Assembly (NCBI GenBank): GCA_023014485.1
Contig: JAJOZX010007504.1
Span: 124,001-188,000, forward strand
Reading direction: 5' to 3'
DNA length: 64,000 bases
DNA from: Bathynomus jamesi
Lineage: Eukaryota; Arthropoda; Malacostraca; Isopoda; Cirolanidae
Shown here: positions 44,845 through 57,039 of the stretch, piece after piece
Layout: each line of letters opens with the position of its first letter
Position numbering within the stretch: the first letter of the stretch is position 1
Made by a program: the position numbers and the translations under genes
Notes under the pieces: generated by a model
Database searches by the model: none
Told to the model about the DNA's origin: nothing
The model's input: the letters and a program-made list of their open reading frames with translations, nothing else

Positions 44845-46660
44845 GCCGTGATTGGATTGATGCTTTGGAAATGCCAATTGACAAAATCTTGCCAAGGGGT
44901 CAGGCAGATGTGCATACACTTTCATATCCATCTGACATAGACTCATTGTTAAGGGAGTTTTCTTCTATTTTTGGGCCTGAAGTAGGCAACCTAAAAGGCC
45001 ATCAGGTCTGCATAGAAGTAGATCCTAATGTAACTCCGAAATTTGTAAGGCTCGTTCAATTGCGCATGCACTGCGGGAGAAGGTAGATTTAGAAATTGAC
45101 AGGCTGCTAAAAGATAAAATTATTGAACCAGTCACACACGCTAAGTGGGCTGCCCCAGTAGTTCCTGTACTAAAACCGGACAAGTCCGTGCGGTTATGCG
45201 GGGATTACCGTTTAACAGCAAATAGAGCCGTCCTTCTAGATTGCTATCCTATACCCAAGCCTGATGAATTATTTAGCTCTCTTGCTGGGGGAAAATATTT
45301 CACAAAACTCGATATGTCCCAAGCCTATGCTCAACTAAGTTTAGATGAAAACTCTAAAGAATTAACTATCATAAATACGCACCGAGGCCTATATAAGTAC
45401 AATAGGCTATGCTATGGAATAGCATCGGCTCCAGGTATTTTTCAGAGGACAATGGACCAAGTTCTAGGTCACATTCCAGGGGTACTTTGCTTTCTAGATG
45501 ATGTCCTCATTTCAGGTTCGACTAAAAAAGAACACCTAACTAGATTAACCACGGTTCTAAAAAGACTCCGGGATGCGGGACTTAAGCTAAAGAGAGAAAA
45601 GTGTTCATGGGTCACTAACGAGGTTTCATATTTAGGGTTCCGCATAGATGCCTCAGGCATTCATCCAACGGTGGATAAACTAGAAGCAATAGAAAAGGCA
45701 CCACCTCCACAAAACATCACACAGTTACAAGCTTATTTAGGTCTCCTAAACTTTTATAGGAAATTTTTGCCTAATGCATCGACTTTCCTTGAACCCCTGA
45801 ATAAGCTATTACGATCTGGGGAACAGTGGAGATGGGAGAAAACTCAAAAGGAAGCATTTGAGGCTTCCAAGGACGTACTACTAAAGTCCACTCTCCTAGT
45901 GCATTATGATCCTAAACTTCCTCTCGTAGTTTCAGCAGACAGCAGTTCTTATGGAATTGGGGCAGTGTTATCTCACCACATTGATGGTGTAGATAGGCCT
46001 ATCTGTTTTGCTTCTAGAACACTAACTGAGACGGAAAGACGATATGCACAAGTGGAACGTGAAGCATTAGCCTTAGTATTTGCAGTAAAAAAATTTCATT
46101 TCTATCTATGGAGTCATGAATTTAAACTAATTACTGACCATAAGCCTCTTTTAGGTTTATTTGCACCTAATAAAAATATTCCAGTTATGGCCTCAGGTAG
46201 GATTCAACGATGGGCACTGATTCTACAAGCCTATAAATTTGACTTAGTACATCGGTCAGGTAAACTTCTAGGTACGGCTGATGCGCTAAGTAGGTTGCCC
46301 TTAGAAAATCCAAATGATTGTGTACCTATACCTACAGAATGGGTTCACTTGGTGGAGTTTTTAGAATCCACTCCAGTATCTGCAGTACAAATAGAGCAGT
46401 GGACAAAATCAGACCCTATTCTGTCTAGGGTCATCCATTTCTGCTCAGTTGGTTGGCCTACTAAGGTTGAGAGTGAATTACAGCCTTTTATTCAGCGTCA
46501 GTCTGGCCTCTCTATTCAAAATGGCTGTCTCTTATGGGGCCACAGAGTGATTATTCCAAATAAAGGCAGGTCGAATTTAGTGAAGGAACTTCACGCTGAA
46601 CACATGGGCGCAACAAAAATGAAAGAGCTGGCGAGAGCTTATTTCTGGTGGCTGGTTTAG
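44845..46660 (+). pseudogene. Gypsy-E reverse transcriptase, RNase H and integrase N-terminus
   Basis: Frame 44865-45086 has LLREFSSIFGPEVGNLKGHQ; after a frame break near 45060 the main frame (open well before its ATG at 45188) has VRLCGDYRLTANRAVLLDCY, YFTKLDMSQAYAQLSL (Asp), LCFLDDVLISGSTKKEH (FLDD catalytic pair), SADSSSYGIGAVLSHHIDG and LITDHKPLLGLFAPNK (RNase H), ending in the HH part of the integrase zinc domain (HAEHMGATKMKELARAYFWW) at a TAG. Confidence 0.88.
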
Positions 46661-47189
46661 ATGGAGAACTCGAATCATTGGTTCGTTCCTGTCAAAGCTG
46701 CCTAGAGAACAGAGATCTCCCAAGGAAAAGTCCACTTCATCCTTGGGAATGGCCTACTATACCGTGGCATAGGATCCATGTTGACTATGCAGGTCCTATA
46801 AATAATATTTATTCCTAGTCATGGTGGACGCCTACTCTAAGTGGGTGGAAATTTTTCCAACCACTTCCACGACTTCGGGTGTAACGATTCGCTTACTCCG
46901 TTCAGTTTTCGCTCGATGGGGTTTACCCGTAGTCCTGGTGTCCGACAATGGTACTTGTTTTACCAGTGAGGAATTTCGTTCCTTCGTCCACCTAAATGGC
47001 ATTAGACATGTCCGGTCTAGTGTTTTCCACCCGTCTACTAACGGTCTCGCGGAAAACATGGTCCGTACTTTCAAGTCGGCCTTGCGTCATTCTCGTGGGG
47101 AGGAAATGCAAGTGGTGTTGGATAAATTTTTGTTTAAATATCGAATAACACCACACACACGACAGGGGTGTCTCCCTCTAAACTTCTGA
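46661..47189 (+). pseudogene. Gypsy-E integrase core
   Basis: Continues with SCQSCLENRDLPRK, HVDYAG (Asp), then, after a further shift near 46810, VDAYSKWVEIF, LVSDNGTCFTSEEF (Asp) and NGLAENMVRTFKSALRHS (Glu). Shifts at about 46655, 46810 and 47165. All three catalytic residues are present but not in one frame. Confidence 0.82.
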
Positions 47190-47628
47190 TTGGCCGGGGA
47201 ATTCGTTCAGTTTTTGATTTGTTACGTCCAAACGAAATGTTACAACAACGAGTTTTACGCCATCAGGAAAACAGAAGTTGTACCACGACACTAAAAGAGG
47301 GAGAGTTCTAGAAGCGAAACCTAATGATCCAGTTGTGATTCGCAACTATGGGGCTGGACCAAAATGGGTTCCTGCAACTGTGCAGGAGAGAACGGGCCCT
47401 GTTTCCTTCAAGTGCCAACTAGAAGATGGTCGTTCTATTAAACGCCATCAGGACCAGATATGGGAACGGGAAGTGCAGAAGGACCAGAGTCTTCCGGAAG
47501 AGAGAACTGATCCTCCGGAAAATGGTTCAACTTGCCCGCCTATACAGGTTGCACCTGATCCTACTACATCAACCCCGCTCCGCAGGTCGTCTAGGGTCCC
47601 TCATCCCCCTGACAGACTAAACTTGTAG
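47190..47628 (+). pseudogene. Gypsy-E integrase C-terminus
   Basis: LIGRGIRSVFDLLRP in one frame, then RVLEAKPNDPVVIRNYGAG, then VQERTGPVSFKCQLEDGRSI and a Ser/Pro/Arg tail (TPLRRSSRVPHPPDRLNL) to a stop at 47628, just before the polypurine tract. Confidence 0.8.
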
Positions 47629-47636
47629 GGGAGGAG

Positions 47637-48057
47637 TGAGGTGACGTGTATGTATATATATGTATATAGTCTAAAAGTCACTAAAGAGTAAATATCACTA
47701 AATCTAAGCTGAATGGCAAGACGAAGCCATAAACGAACCGACGGCTGTTCGTATTGCTTCGGTCTGGCCTAGACATGTTTTTTCCTATCTGACCTAATCT
47801 TTGGTGCTGAGTAAAATTAGGTGATGAATCTAAGGTAACAAATCGGGTAGGAAGTTGTTCGTACTTAAGTATAGTTAGGGGTAATGTCTATAGCTTCTAA
47901 ATTGGTAATGTAAGAGAGAGTTAGGTAGGCTGTTGTGGGACACAGGAATAAAACGGTAGGCTTCAAGGAATACCTAATTCAACGCACCGGTAAGTGCTTT
48001 TGATTGTTTGCTAGAACCTAAGTAACCTAACTGGGGTGTCTACCCCACGCTATCACA
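47637..48057 (+). repeat. Gypsy-E 3' LTR
   Basis: 421 bp partner of 42846-43265. Confidence 0.93.
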
Positions 48058-48200
48058 ATCCCCTTCCCCCAATGTCCCTACTGCACCTGTAGCACCATCC
48101 ACGCCTTCAGAACCAGTGCTGCAGGATATTGCCATCCAAAAGCAAACAACGACTCGTTCTGGAAGAGTCATTCGTAAGCCAGTGCGTTTTGACATTTAAG
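48058..48200 (+). pseudogene. Gypsy-D pol C-terminal end after Gypsy-E
   Basis: Begins with the ATCCC target copy; codons SPNVPTAPVAPSTPSEPVLQ, then TRSGRVIRKPVRFDI and TAA near 48199. Continues the frame broken at 42845. Confidence 0.85.
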
Positions 48201-49505
48201 TGTTTTTTTTACCCCTGACAACCATGTTTTTGGGGGGCAGTACTTGTAGTGCCTTGCACCACAAGATTATTCTTTATTAGTGAAAACTGCCACAAATTGG
48301 CATGAGTGAATTATTTAAATCTAAATAAATAAATACAAGTTAAATATGTCCAGTGATCAAATTTAATTCTTAAGAATTCAGTGTGGTGTGACTAGACATG
48401 AATGGGCTTTTAAGGATTATTTTGGCTGGTTGGTAAAATTGTTAAGTAAAAACAAACTTGTGTGCAACGACAACACAAAGGACGCCAAAAAAACATTATT
48501 CGAAATCACCCCGCCAGCAAGCAAAGTTCCTTTGTGGTATGTTTTGTATTTATAATATTTATTCTTTACTATTTCATATCTGTATGCAATACCGCATACT
48601 GCAGATACTAACGCCTTATACCATTTGCAATTAGTACTAAGATTCATACTACAAATAGTAATGTAAGATTCATACAATAAATTACCTTAGGCTAAGTTAG
48701 GTCTAGGCAAAAGCCAAATTGTAACTAGCCTAACTGAGGCCTACCATAGTCTTTGTTTTAGATTAACCTCAGCTCAATATGTTGAAGAGGCAAAGGCCTG
48801 CCTATTAAATTTCTTAGTATATTTTACTTTACTTTATAAGCCTATTATGTTTCAAGTCATTTATGGCCTACTAATCATTTGTAGCCTACATACTTCCTTA
48901 GTTCTCCCATTCAACTTAACACAATCCCATAATGAGAATTAACTGTAATTTATCATCCACAGGTTACTGGGCCTATAAAGCATATGTATATTGATTATTA
49001 ATTTTTGCCATTTTTATTATTCTTTTTCTCCAAAATATTACTTACAGTATTCTTGTCTGTCTCTTTGCAGACAAGGTTGTCATTGTGGCTATTATCTTTG
49101 TTATTATTATTATTGTTACTATATTATTACTATATTATTATTTGTATCATTTGTATTATTGCATATTTATTATTATAATCAGTATTATTTGCAGACTGTT
49201 ATATATTAGCCAAACGGGCCATTATTTAATCTCACCATTATAAGTCCATCAAAGTTGTTACGGGTAAAAATCCCCTTTGCATATACTCATTAATTGTTGT
49301 CAATAAAATATAAAAATTCATATTGATTTAATAATCAGTCCTTCCTTTCTTTTATTAAAATTAACTTTGCGCCGCAGTGCCGGATGCCAATCTAGTACTT
49401 GGGCGCTGGTGACCCTGGCATATACTTAATTATCTACGTAAACTTGTAAAGGTCTAAATAAATAAAACTGGACTCTTACAAGCCCAAGGGTTGTTTACAT
49501 TGAAG
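48201..49505 (+). other. Gypsy-D 3' remnant and BEL-C leader
   Basis: The first part may hold the Gypsy-D polypurine tract and an LTR start (TGTAGTGCC near 48247). The rest is AT-rich, with TTA/TAT trinucleotide runs at about 49095-49150. TCAGCTCA occurs both at 38489-38496 and at about 48769, so the right limit of Gypsy-D might lie near 48770, but this could be chance. No gene recognised. Confidence 0.45.
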
Positions 49506-50257
49506 ATGAGTGCATCTGAATTGAACAAATTTATAAAAAGGAGAAGCGCCTACAAAGGTCTAATTACAAAGGTCATTGCCACTATAGATTCTGCCATAGA
49601 GCAAGAGGATTTACGCTTAGTGACTGCGCAGCTTTCCATATTAGAAACTAAAAAGGTTGCTCTAAGTGAGGTAAATGTTAAAATTGAGGCTCTTATAGAA
49701 GAGGATGAAATAGAAAATAACATAATTTACTTTGAAGAGATTATTGATGATATAATTAACGTAGGCCTCCGAGCAAAAGAGTTTAGTAGCTCAGTACAGT
49801 TAGAGACCAGGTCTGATAATGAAGTTAAGGTTAACAGATCTGTAGTTCAATTACCGAGGATTGTACTCAAAACATTTTCTGGGAGTATTCAGGAATGGCA
49901 AGGATGGGCAGACAGTTTTCAATCAGCAGTTCATTCTAGTCAAGTGTTAAGTGCCGTGGAGAAGTTTAATTATTTGCGGTCCCTCTTGGAAGGGGAGGCA
50001 GCAAAGACTATAGCAGGATTAGCATTAACAGAGGCTAATTATAATGTGGCTTGGGATATATTAAAGAAACGGTTTGGTAAGCCAGAGATCTTAATTAAAA
50101 GCCACCTCCGTGCACTTTTAGCTATACCTCCTGTTAATAATCCTAATAGTGTCAAGGAGTTACGGCAGTTATATGATGAATTTGAAATTAGAACTAGGTC
50201 CATGGACAACTTGGGTGTAGGAATGGAAAAGTATGGTATAATGTTGGTTCCTACACT
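49506..50257 (+). pseudogene. BEL-C gag, N-terminal part (DUF1759)
   Basis: Starts at ATG 49506 (MSASELNKFIKRRSAYKGLI) and has an N-terminal coiled region followed by LPRIVLKTFSGSIQEWQGWA, the usual start of the DUF1759 Gag domain, and AVEKFNYLRSLLEGEAAKTI. The domain is cut at 50257 by hAT-B and goes on at 54085 in the same gene. Confidence 0.88.
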
Positions 50258-53200
50258 CAGTGGCGGTTCCTCATATGGGCAATATGGGCAGCCGCACAGG
50301 GCGGCATTTGTGGAGGGGCGGCATGAGCGCCTGCAAAAAAAATAAAAATAAGAATAAGAATAAATAAATAAAGAAATAAATAAAAATAAAAAATAAAATA
50401 AAATAAATAATAAAAGATCAATAAATATATTTTTATTAATAAAAAACCATCTATTGCATTTTCCATAAACCTTCCCATAAAAGACCTAAACAATGCAAAA
50501 TGCTTCCAGATTAATATTATTGGGAATAAAGGCCCATACTTTAACATATGTAATGTTATTTTTCTGGGTTTGGTTAAACAGTGAAATGTATATTATTTAT
50601 TACAGAACGAATCTTCACACTAAGCCACTAAGGTCTGTCAAATAACCGCAAATGGATAAGAAGAGGTCAAAGCTATCAGGTGCTCAGTTTAGAAAAAAGA
50701 GGAAAGAAGAAGAGGAGAAACGAGCAAAAGATAAAGGTATAGAGCTATGTCATCTACTCTTCACTGCTATATTGCACTGCTATTTTGTGATATAGCTTTC
50801 TGAGTCATTTGAAGTGTACTATTATGTATATAATTAGCCATTAACCAAGGAGGTTGTATTATTCATTTGTTTCCTATTCTAAAAGTTTAATAAATTGTGC
50901 TTAATAACATGTTAAATTAATTGTACTAGCCTATTCATGCATTGGTCTGTTATGTTCTATTTTACTATTTGCAGGGGCACTTTTGAAATATTTTGGAACA
51001 CCCTCTGCCACTAGCCAGGATGAGAAGCCGTCTACTTCTGCCATTATTGAGGCTGAGGAGCCATCTACCTCCTCAGCCTCACATATGTCTCCACAAATGC
51101 AGTCTGATCCTGAGGATGAAGACCCATTTGCTTCTACTTCTCCCCGGCAGGACTCTTCAGGTGAGTTTGTGTGCACATATGTCTGTGAGTGTGTGCGTGT
51201 GTGTGTATGTGTATGTGTGTGCATCCCTGCAAAGCATTTTGCAAACAGTTATAAATTATAATGTTATTATCACTGGGTCTGGGTTACTGGGTATGTGTGG
51301 TGTTTCACCACCATAATTCCATAACACCACCACCATAACAAAGTGCTGTGAATAATGTGTTATCTAACTTAGGTGTGTATACTAATGAGTAATGCTCTTG
51401 TTCTTTCTATTAGAAATGCCTGGAGCAGAATCGCCTCCTGAGGATGAGTCTCTGTCCACCGACCCTGCTAACTGGCCTTCAGTTCTGACTGAGAGAATTC
51501 GGACACAACTGGTTTCCAGGGGACCAAATCAAGTACCATCTGACTTTGTATTCCCTAGAAACGACAGTGACGGAAGAAGTTTCCACCATCAATACTTCAG
51601 GAAGTCATTGGTTAGTGGGGAAAATATAACCAGAAGTTGGTTGGTCTATTCCTTAAAAAACAACAGCCTTTTCTGTTTCTGTTGTACATTATTTTCCAAG
51701 AGGAAAATAAATTTAACAAGTTTGGGACTCTCGGACTGGAAGCATGCAAGCTCATTGCTCACATCACATGACAACAGTTCAGAACACCTAAATTCTATGA
51801 AAATCTGGAAAGAACTGGCAGTGAGGATGAGAAAGGGGGAGACCATTGACAAGCAGGAGATGGCACTTCTGGAGGCTGAGAAGTTGAGATGGAGAGCGGT
51901 ACTGACACGTCTCACTGCTATTGTGCATTCTCTGGCAGTTAGGAATTTGGCACTAAGGGGACATACAGAAAAATTGTTCTCACCATCAAATGGCAATTTT
52001 CTGAAAGAAGTTGAACTGATGGCACAATTTGATCCTATAATGCAAGAGCACATTAACCGTGTCCAAAAAGGGACCTCCAGTCACACCAGCTACCTCGGCC
52101 ACCACATACAAAACGAACTCATTGATTTGTCGAGCAGCAAGACCATTTCAGCAATGGTGAGCGACATCAAACAATCAAAGTTTTTTTCAATAATTCTAGA
52201 TTGCACTCCAGATATCAGCCACACTGAACAGTTGTCAGTTGTGATTCGGGTTGTGTCACTGGAGGGGAAGCCCCATATAAAGGAACATTTCATGGGGTTT
52301 TTGGAGGCAGAGGAGTCCACTGGTCAACATTTGGCATCTCTGATTCTGAAGAGACTGGAGGAGCTAAAAGTTCCTTTCATGGACTGTAGAGGACAATCAT
52401 ACGACAACGGGGCCAACATGAGGGGAAAAAACAAGGGTGTTCAATCCAGGCTCCTAGAAATTAATCCCAGAGCTCTGTTTGTTCCATGTGGGGCTCATTC
52501 TCTGAATTTGCTTGTGGCCGATGCTGCTAAGGGATCTGTTGATGCCACAAGTTACTTTGGCATCTTGCAGAAGCTTTACAACTTGTTTTCAGCCTCCACA
52601 CAACGATGGGCCATTTTGAAAAAACATGTGAACATCACATTGAAGATGTGGTCTGATACAAGGTGGGAAAGCAAGATCAAGAGTGTGGAGCCCCTGAGAT
52701 ATCAGGCAGCTGCAGTGAGAGATGCACTGATCGAGGTGAGGGACCACACCAAAGACTCTGTAATAAAGGTCGAGGCTCAATCTCTGTCAGAGGAGGTTGG
52801 GTCATACCGCTTCGCCATTTGTTCAGTGGTGTGGCATGACCTGTTGTGCCAAATTCAGCATGTGAGCAAGCAGATGCAGTCTCCTAGCATGCACGTTGAT
52901 GTTGCAGTAAATCTCCAAAAAAAACAGAGAGAGGTCTCCGCAATTACAGGGCAACAGGTTTTGTGGCTGCACAAATGGCAGCCACAGATATCTGTGAACA
53001 AATGAATGTGGAGGCTGTGTTAAAACAAAAACGGCTGAGGTCCACAAAGCGGCACTTCTCCTATGAAGCATCTGATGAGCCCTTGATTGATGCTTTGAAG
53101 AAGCTGGAGGTGACATTTTTCAATGCAGTGGTTGATGCTGCAACATCAGCCATTCAGGAAAGATTTTCCACGTTGGAAATTGTGGGAGAGAAGTTTGGAG

Positions 53201-54076
53201 TGCTGACACATTTCCAAAATCTCACATTTGAGGAGCTGACAGAACAATGTGTGAACCTTAGTACTACACTACACTTTAAGGGACAATCTGACTTGGATGG
53301 CAGAGAGCTTGCACAGGAGCTGAAGAACTTGCCTGACTTGCCATCAAAGACCATATCCTTGCTTGAACTGCTGACATTTATCCATGAAAGGGAGCTCTCT
53401 GAAATATATCCAAATTTGTGGACTGCTCTCAGAATTGGTCTTACTCTTCCAGTCACTGTTGCTGAAGCAGAGAGGAGCTTTTCAAAGCTGAAGCTCATCA
53501 AATCCTACCTGAGGTCAACTATGTCACAGGAACGCCTTACCGGTCTGGCCATCATCAGTATAAATCATACAATTGCTGAGCAGATTTCATATGATGATTT
53601 AATTCATGACTTTGCATCAAGGAAGGTAAGAAGAGTCAGGCTTTAGATGGCAGTTGTGCTGTGGTGCAATTTATTTTGTTTCTTGTTCAAAGTGTAGCAT
53701 AATAATTACCCTCTCTTAAGTGTCTTATTCTATTTATGTGATAGAGCATTTGTACAATTTAGAAATTTGATTCTCTAGTTTATTTATGGCAGTTGTGCAA
53801 TTTAATTTGTATTTTTCCTGTTCATAGTATCATAATTACATTCTCTTAAGTGAGTTATTCTATTTACGTGATGAGGATTTGTAAAATTCAGAAATTTGAG
53901 TCTTTGTTTTGGTTCTGAAGTTCCAACAATTAGTCCAATAAAAAGTTATTTTGTGAAAGAGTTATGTCTGTCCTTTATTTTGGGGGGATTCGAATGTGTG
54001 TGTGTTGGCGAACAGGGGGGGGCGGCGCTGAAGGTGAGGTTCGCCCAGGGCGTCATGTAAGCTAGGACCGCCACTG
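50258..54076 (+). mobile_element. hAT-B: nearly intact hAT transposon in BEL-C gag
   Basis: CAGTGGCGGTTCCT at the left end and, inverted, CAGTGGCGGTCCTA at the right end. CCTACACT is duplicated at 50250-50257 and 54077-54084. 3819 bp long with one gene in plus orientation. The subterminal GC-rich repeats (GGGCGGCAT; CGCCCAGGGCGTCAT) are typical of the ZMYM1-like hAT group. Confidence 0.93.
50652..53646 (+). CDS. hAT-B transposase, three exons, one frameshift
   Basis: Exon 1 50652-50736 (MDKKRSKLSGAQFRKKRKEE), donor AAAG|GTATAG; exon 2 50975-51160 after TTTGCAG, donor GTGAGT; exon 3 from 51414 after TTCTATTAG. Phases agree across both introns. Exon 3 encodes a TTF-type zinc-finger region (RSWLVYSLKNNSLFCFCCTL), then a DUF4371-like part, IILDCTPDISH with the first Asp, DCRGQSYDNGANMRGKN with the second, VPCGAHSLNLLVADA (CxxH), SDTRWESK (RW), and the C-terminal TVAEAERSFSKLKLIKSYL with the catalytic Glu. 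One frameshift occurs in an A8 run at 52916-52923: codons before it and the frame 52963-53646 after it fit if the run were one base longer. All hAT catalytic residues are present. Cuts and inserts hAT DNA in intact form. Confidence 0.9.
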
Positions 54077-54084
54077 CCTACACT

Positions 54085-54955
54085 GGAGTCTAAATTGCCT
54101 AGCCCAATTTTGCTTGAATTAAGTAGGGGACACTCTGCAGAACATGTGTACATCCCCCTTCAGCAGATGTTAAGTCTTTTATGCACAGAATTAGCAAGAC
54201 GAGAGGGAGTTGAGTTTGCACAGTGGGATGGTAAACAAGGGGACAAAGGCAGGCACAGCACCAAAGTTTCCACAAAAAGGAATAGCCCAGGTACAGTGTC
54301 AGCTCTACATGCCTCCTCTGAGAATAAATTAAAGGGAATCAAGGAATGCATATTTTGCGAAGGCAACCACAAGTCATATAAATGTGAGGTGGCTGAGGCC
54401 TTACCCTTTGAGGAGAGAAAGGACAGGGTAACTAAGTCCACAGCATGTTTTAAATGTTTTTTGAAAGGTCATAGAGCAAGGTTTTGTAAGTTTAAAATTT
54501 TGTGCAAAAAATGTCATGGTAGGCATCAGCCATTATTGTGTGAAAACACTCTTAGTAGGCCTACCCCAGAAGTAGAGACATCAGTGGCACATGCCACTGC
54601 TATGCAAGGGAGTAAAAGTAAAGGGGGATTATTGCAAACAACTGCAGCCTTATTAATTGGGAATGAGGGAGAAGCTACTGTAAGAGTGTTGTTTGATAGT
54701 GGTAGCCAGTGTAGTTTTATTAAGACCAGAATTTCCAGAAAATTGAAGTTTAAAGAACTTAAGAGGGAAAATTTAAGAATTTCTGGGTTTGGGGGTTCCG
54801 TTCAAAACCGAACCAAATTTAAGAAGGTAGAAGTTCTGGTTAAAGGGTTGTTACCGCAAAGTCCCACTCTCAAGGTCCAAGCTGTAGAGATTGAGGAACT
54901 TTGTGCTCCAGTCACTACTTGTTTAGATATGGCGTGTCCAAGAATTGCAAGTTAA
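54085..54955 (+). pseudogene. BEL-C gag C-terminal part and protease
   Basis: Continues DUF1759 Gag (SPILLELSRGHSAEHVYIPL), then three Cys/His motifs CIFCEGNHKSYKC, CFKCFLKGHRARFC and CKKCHGRHQPLLC, then the protease RVLFDSGSQCSFIKTRISRK (DSG active site). The frame ends in a stop at 54955, a few codons after a shift near 54935; the next frame carries LIGADYYWDFITGNIVR, the end of the protease. Confidence 0.85.
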
Positions 54956-56315
54956 AGGAATTAATTTGGGCAATAATAAGTTTGAGGGAACAGAAGATAT
55001 TAGTCTTTTGATTGGAGCTGACTATTATTGGGACTTCATCACTGGTAATATTGTCCGTACATCTCAAGGCCCGGTAGCTATTGAAAGTAAGCTAGGCTGG
55101 ATGCTACATGGTAGTTATTGCAATGAAATGGAAGTTAAGGCTCTTTTTGTTAAGATTGCGGAGAACAGCCATGGTCTGGAAAGGCATTTGAAAGCGTTTT
55201 GGGAACTTGAATCTATTGGTATAAAGGACAACCAGGCAAGTACAGTGAACAATGATGTTTTAGAGCAATTTGAAAAAGGGATCGGGTTTAGAGATGGTTG
55301 CTATGAAGTTGGCCTACCATGGAAGGATTCTTGCAAACCCGGTTCAAACCTTCAGCTAGCTAATCGGAGGTTGGAGACTTCATTGTACAGGCTAAGAAAA
55401 AATGAGGAGTTGTTAATTGAATACGATGAGGCCATCCTAAGTTATGTAAGGGAGGGCTATGCTGAAAGGGTGCAAGGTGAGCTGGTGAGCCAGGAGGCAC
55501 ATTATCTGCCACACCATGCAGTGGTACGGCGAGACAAAACTACCACCAAACTGAGAGTAGTTTTTGATGGCTCAGCCAAGGACAAAGGTGGTGTGTCCTT
55601 GAATGACTGTTTGGATGCTGGGCCAAATTTAAATGCAGATTTATTTGCCTTGTTACTGAGATTCAGGTTTGGTAGAGTAGCATTGACTGCAGATGTGAAG
55701 CAAGCCTTTTTGCGGATAAAGTTAAAACCAGAGGACAGAGATGCAGTAAGGTATCTGTGGGTGGATACGAAAGACTTGTTGGAAAATGAACCTAAGGTTC
55801 AAGCATATAGAATGAAGTCAGTGTTGTTTGGCCTCAGCTCTAGTCCATTTCTGTTGGCAGCTACTATGCAGTACCATTTTAAGAAATATTCTGAAGTCTA
55901 TCCTAACACTATTGAACACATAAGGAAAAATCTTTATGTTGATGATTTGCTATGTTCCGTGGATAATACAGAAATGGCTAAACAGATATTCATGGAGGCT
56001 AGAGCTATGATGAGGGAGGCTGGCATGGAGCTCAGAAAATGGCAGACCAATCATTCGCAATTACAAGAATTTATGAGTCATTCCTCTGTAGTACCTGATG
56101 CAGCAGAAAGTATTGAGGATTCTGGTATTAAGGAGTTGTGGGCAATAGACGCAAAGGTGCTAGGCATCGTTTGGCAGCAAGATGATGATTTGTTTACCTT
56201 CAATGGGAAATCTTTAGTAGAGCTGACTGAGAATGAGACAAGGTGGACAATCGTACAGCTCTTAGTTTGGCTTCGAAGGTCTTTGATCCTCTTGGATTCC
56301 TGGCTCCATTTGTGA
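54945..56315 (+). pseudogene. BEL-C reverse transcriptase
   Basis: 456 codons: ISLLIGADYYWDFI (protease end), FWELESIGIKD, LRVVFDGSAKDKGGVSLND, LTADVKQAFLRIKLK (Asp), SVLFGLSSSPFLLAATM, and LYVDDLLCSVDN. Unlike BEL-A and BEL-B, the YVDD box is complete. A frameshift at about 56245-56260 moves pol into the frame at 56243-57091. Confidence 0.88.
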
Positions 56316-57039
56316 TAAAGTCAAAAATTTGGTTTCAGAGCCTCTGGGAAATTGGACTTGGTTGGGACCAAGAGTTACCTGATCATATGGTGGTAAGGTG
56401 GAAATATTGGTTCAAAGAATTGGCACATCTTGGAGACATTGAAATCCCAAGATGGTACTTTGGAGAGTTGAACAATAGTCCAGACAATTTGGAGCTGCAC
56501 ATCTTTTGTGATGCAAGCGAGGAAGCCTATGCAACTTGTATTTATATAAGAGGCGCATTGCAAGAGGAAGTAAGTTGCAGGTTGGTTGCTGCAAAGAGTA
56601 GAGTAGCACCTTTGAAAAGGCTTTCTGTTCCAAGGTTGGAATTGATGGGTGCCGTTATTGCTAGTCGGCTTGCAATTACAGTGCGAAAGTCTTTGGCCCT
56701 CTATGAAATTCCAAGCTATTATTGGACAGACTCCACTATAGTTTGGCACTGGTTAAGAAGTCAGGCAAGGAAATGGAAACCATTTGTTGCCAATAGGGTG
56801 GAGGAAATTCAAGCGCACACAGATCCCAAGCAATGGAAGCATTGTCCAGGCATCCAAAACCCCGCTGATTTACCAACACGAGGAATTTCGGTGAAAGATC
56901 TTTCACAATCAAGTTTGTGGTGGAATGAGCCAGAGTGGCTAAAACTTGGAAGTGAAAACTGGCCTTCTAATCAGCCTATTGTAGGAGAATGCCAGGCTGA
57001 AGAAGCATGGGTGAGTGAGGTGAGAAAATGCGCTGTGAA
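56243..57039 (+). pseudogene. BEL-C RNase H and start of integrase
   Basis: ALSLASKVFDPLGFLAPFVI (connection), LHIFCDASEEAYATCIYI and YWTDSTIVWHWLRSQARKWK (RNase H), PADLPTRGISVKDL and WWNEPEWLKLGSENWP. Interrupted at 57039 by a 584 bp element; frame continues at 57624. The residues read after 57039 belong to the insertion. Confidence 0.87.

Larger units (their letters stand above)
42846..48057 (+). mobile_element. Gypsy-E: young Gypsy retrotransposon inside Gypsy-D
   Basis: LTRs at 42846-43265 and 47637-48057 (TGAGGTGACG ... CTATCACA) are nearly identical. ATCCC is duplicated at 42841-42845 and 48058-48062. TTTGGCGACGAGGATGGGA after the 5' LTR is the likely primer-binding site and TAGGGGAGGAG before the 3' LTR the polypurine tract. 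Gag, protease and pol are present in order with several frame breaks. Confidence 0.93.
38497..48200 (+). mobile_element. Gypsy-D: partial Gypsy retrotransposon, split by Gypsy-E
   Basis: Gag, protease and pol in plus orientation from 38676 to 42845, then Gypsy-E, then the last pol codons (48058-48200). A 179 bp copy of the pol C-terminal end (38497-38675) stands directly before gag, so the 5' LTR and leader are missing and pol end and gag are fused. After the stop a T/G tract (TTTTTGGGGGGCAG near 48225) and TGTAGTGCCTTGCACC may be the polypurine tract and start of a 3' LTR, but no matching 5' LTR exists. Boundaries within BEL-C are therefore uncertain. Confidence 0.75.

Noticed and set aside
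50931..51224. Minus-strand frame beginning with His-Thr repeats
   Set aside because: The repeats are a CA/GT microsatellite in the second intron of hAT-B, and the rest is antisense to exon 2.
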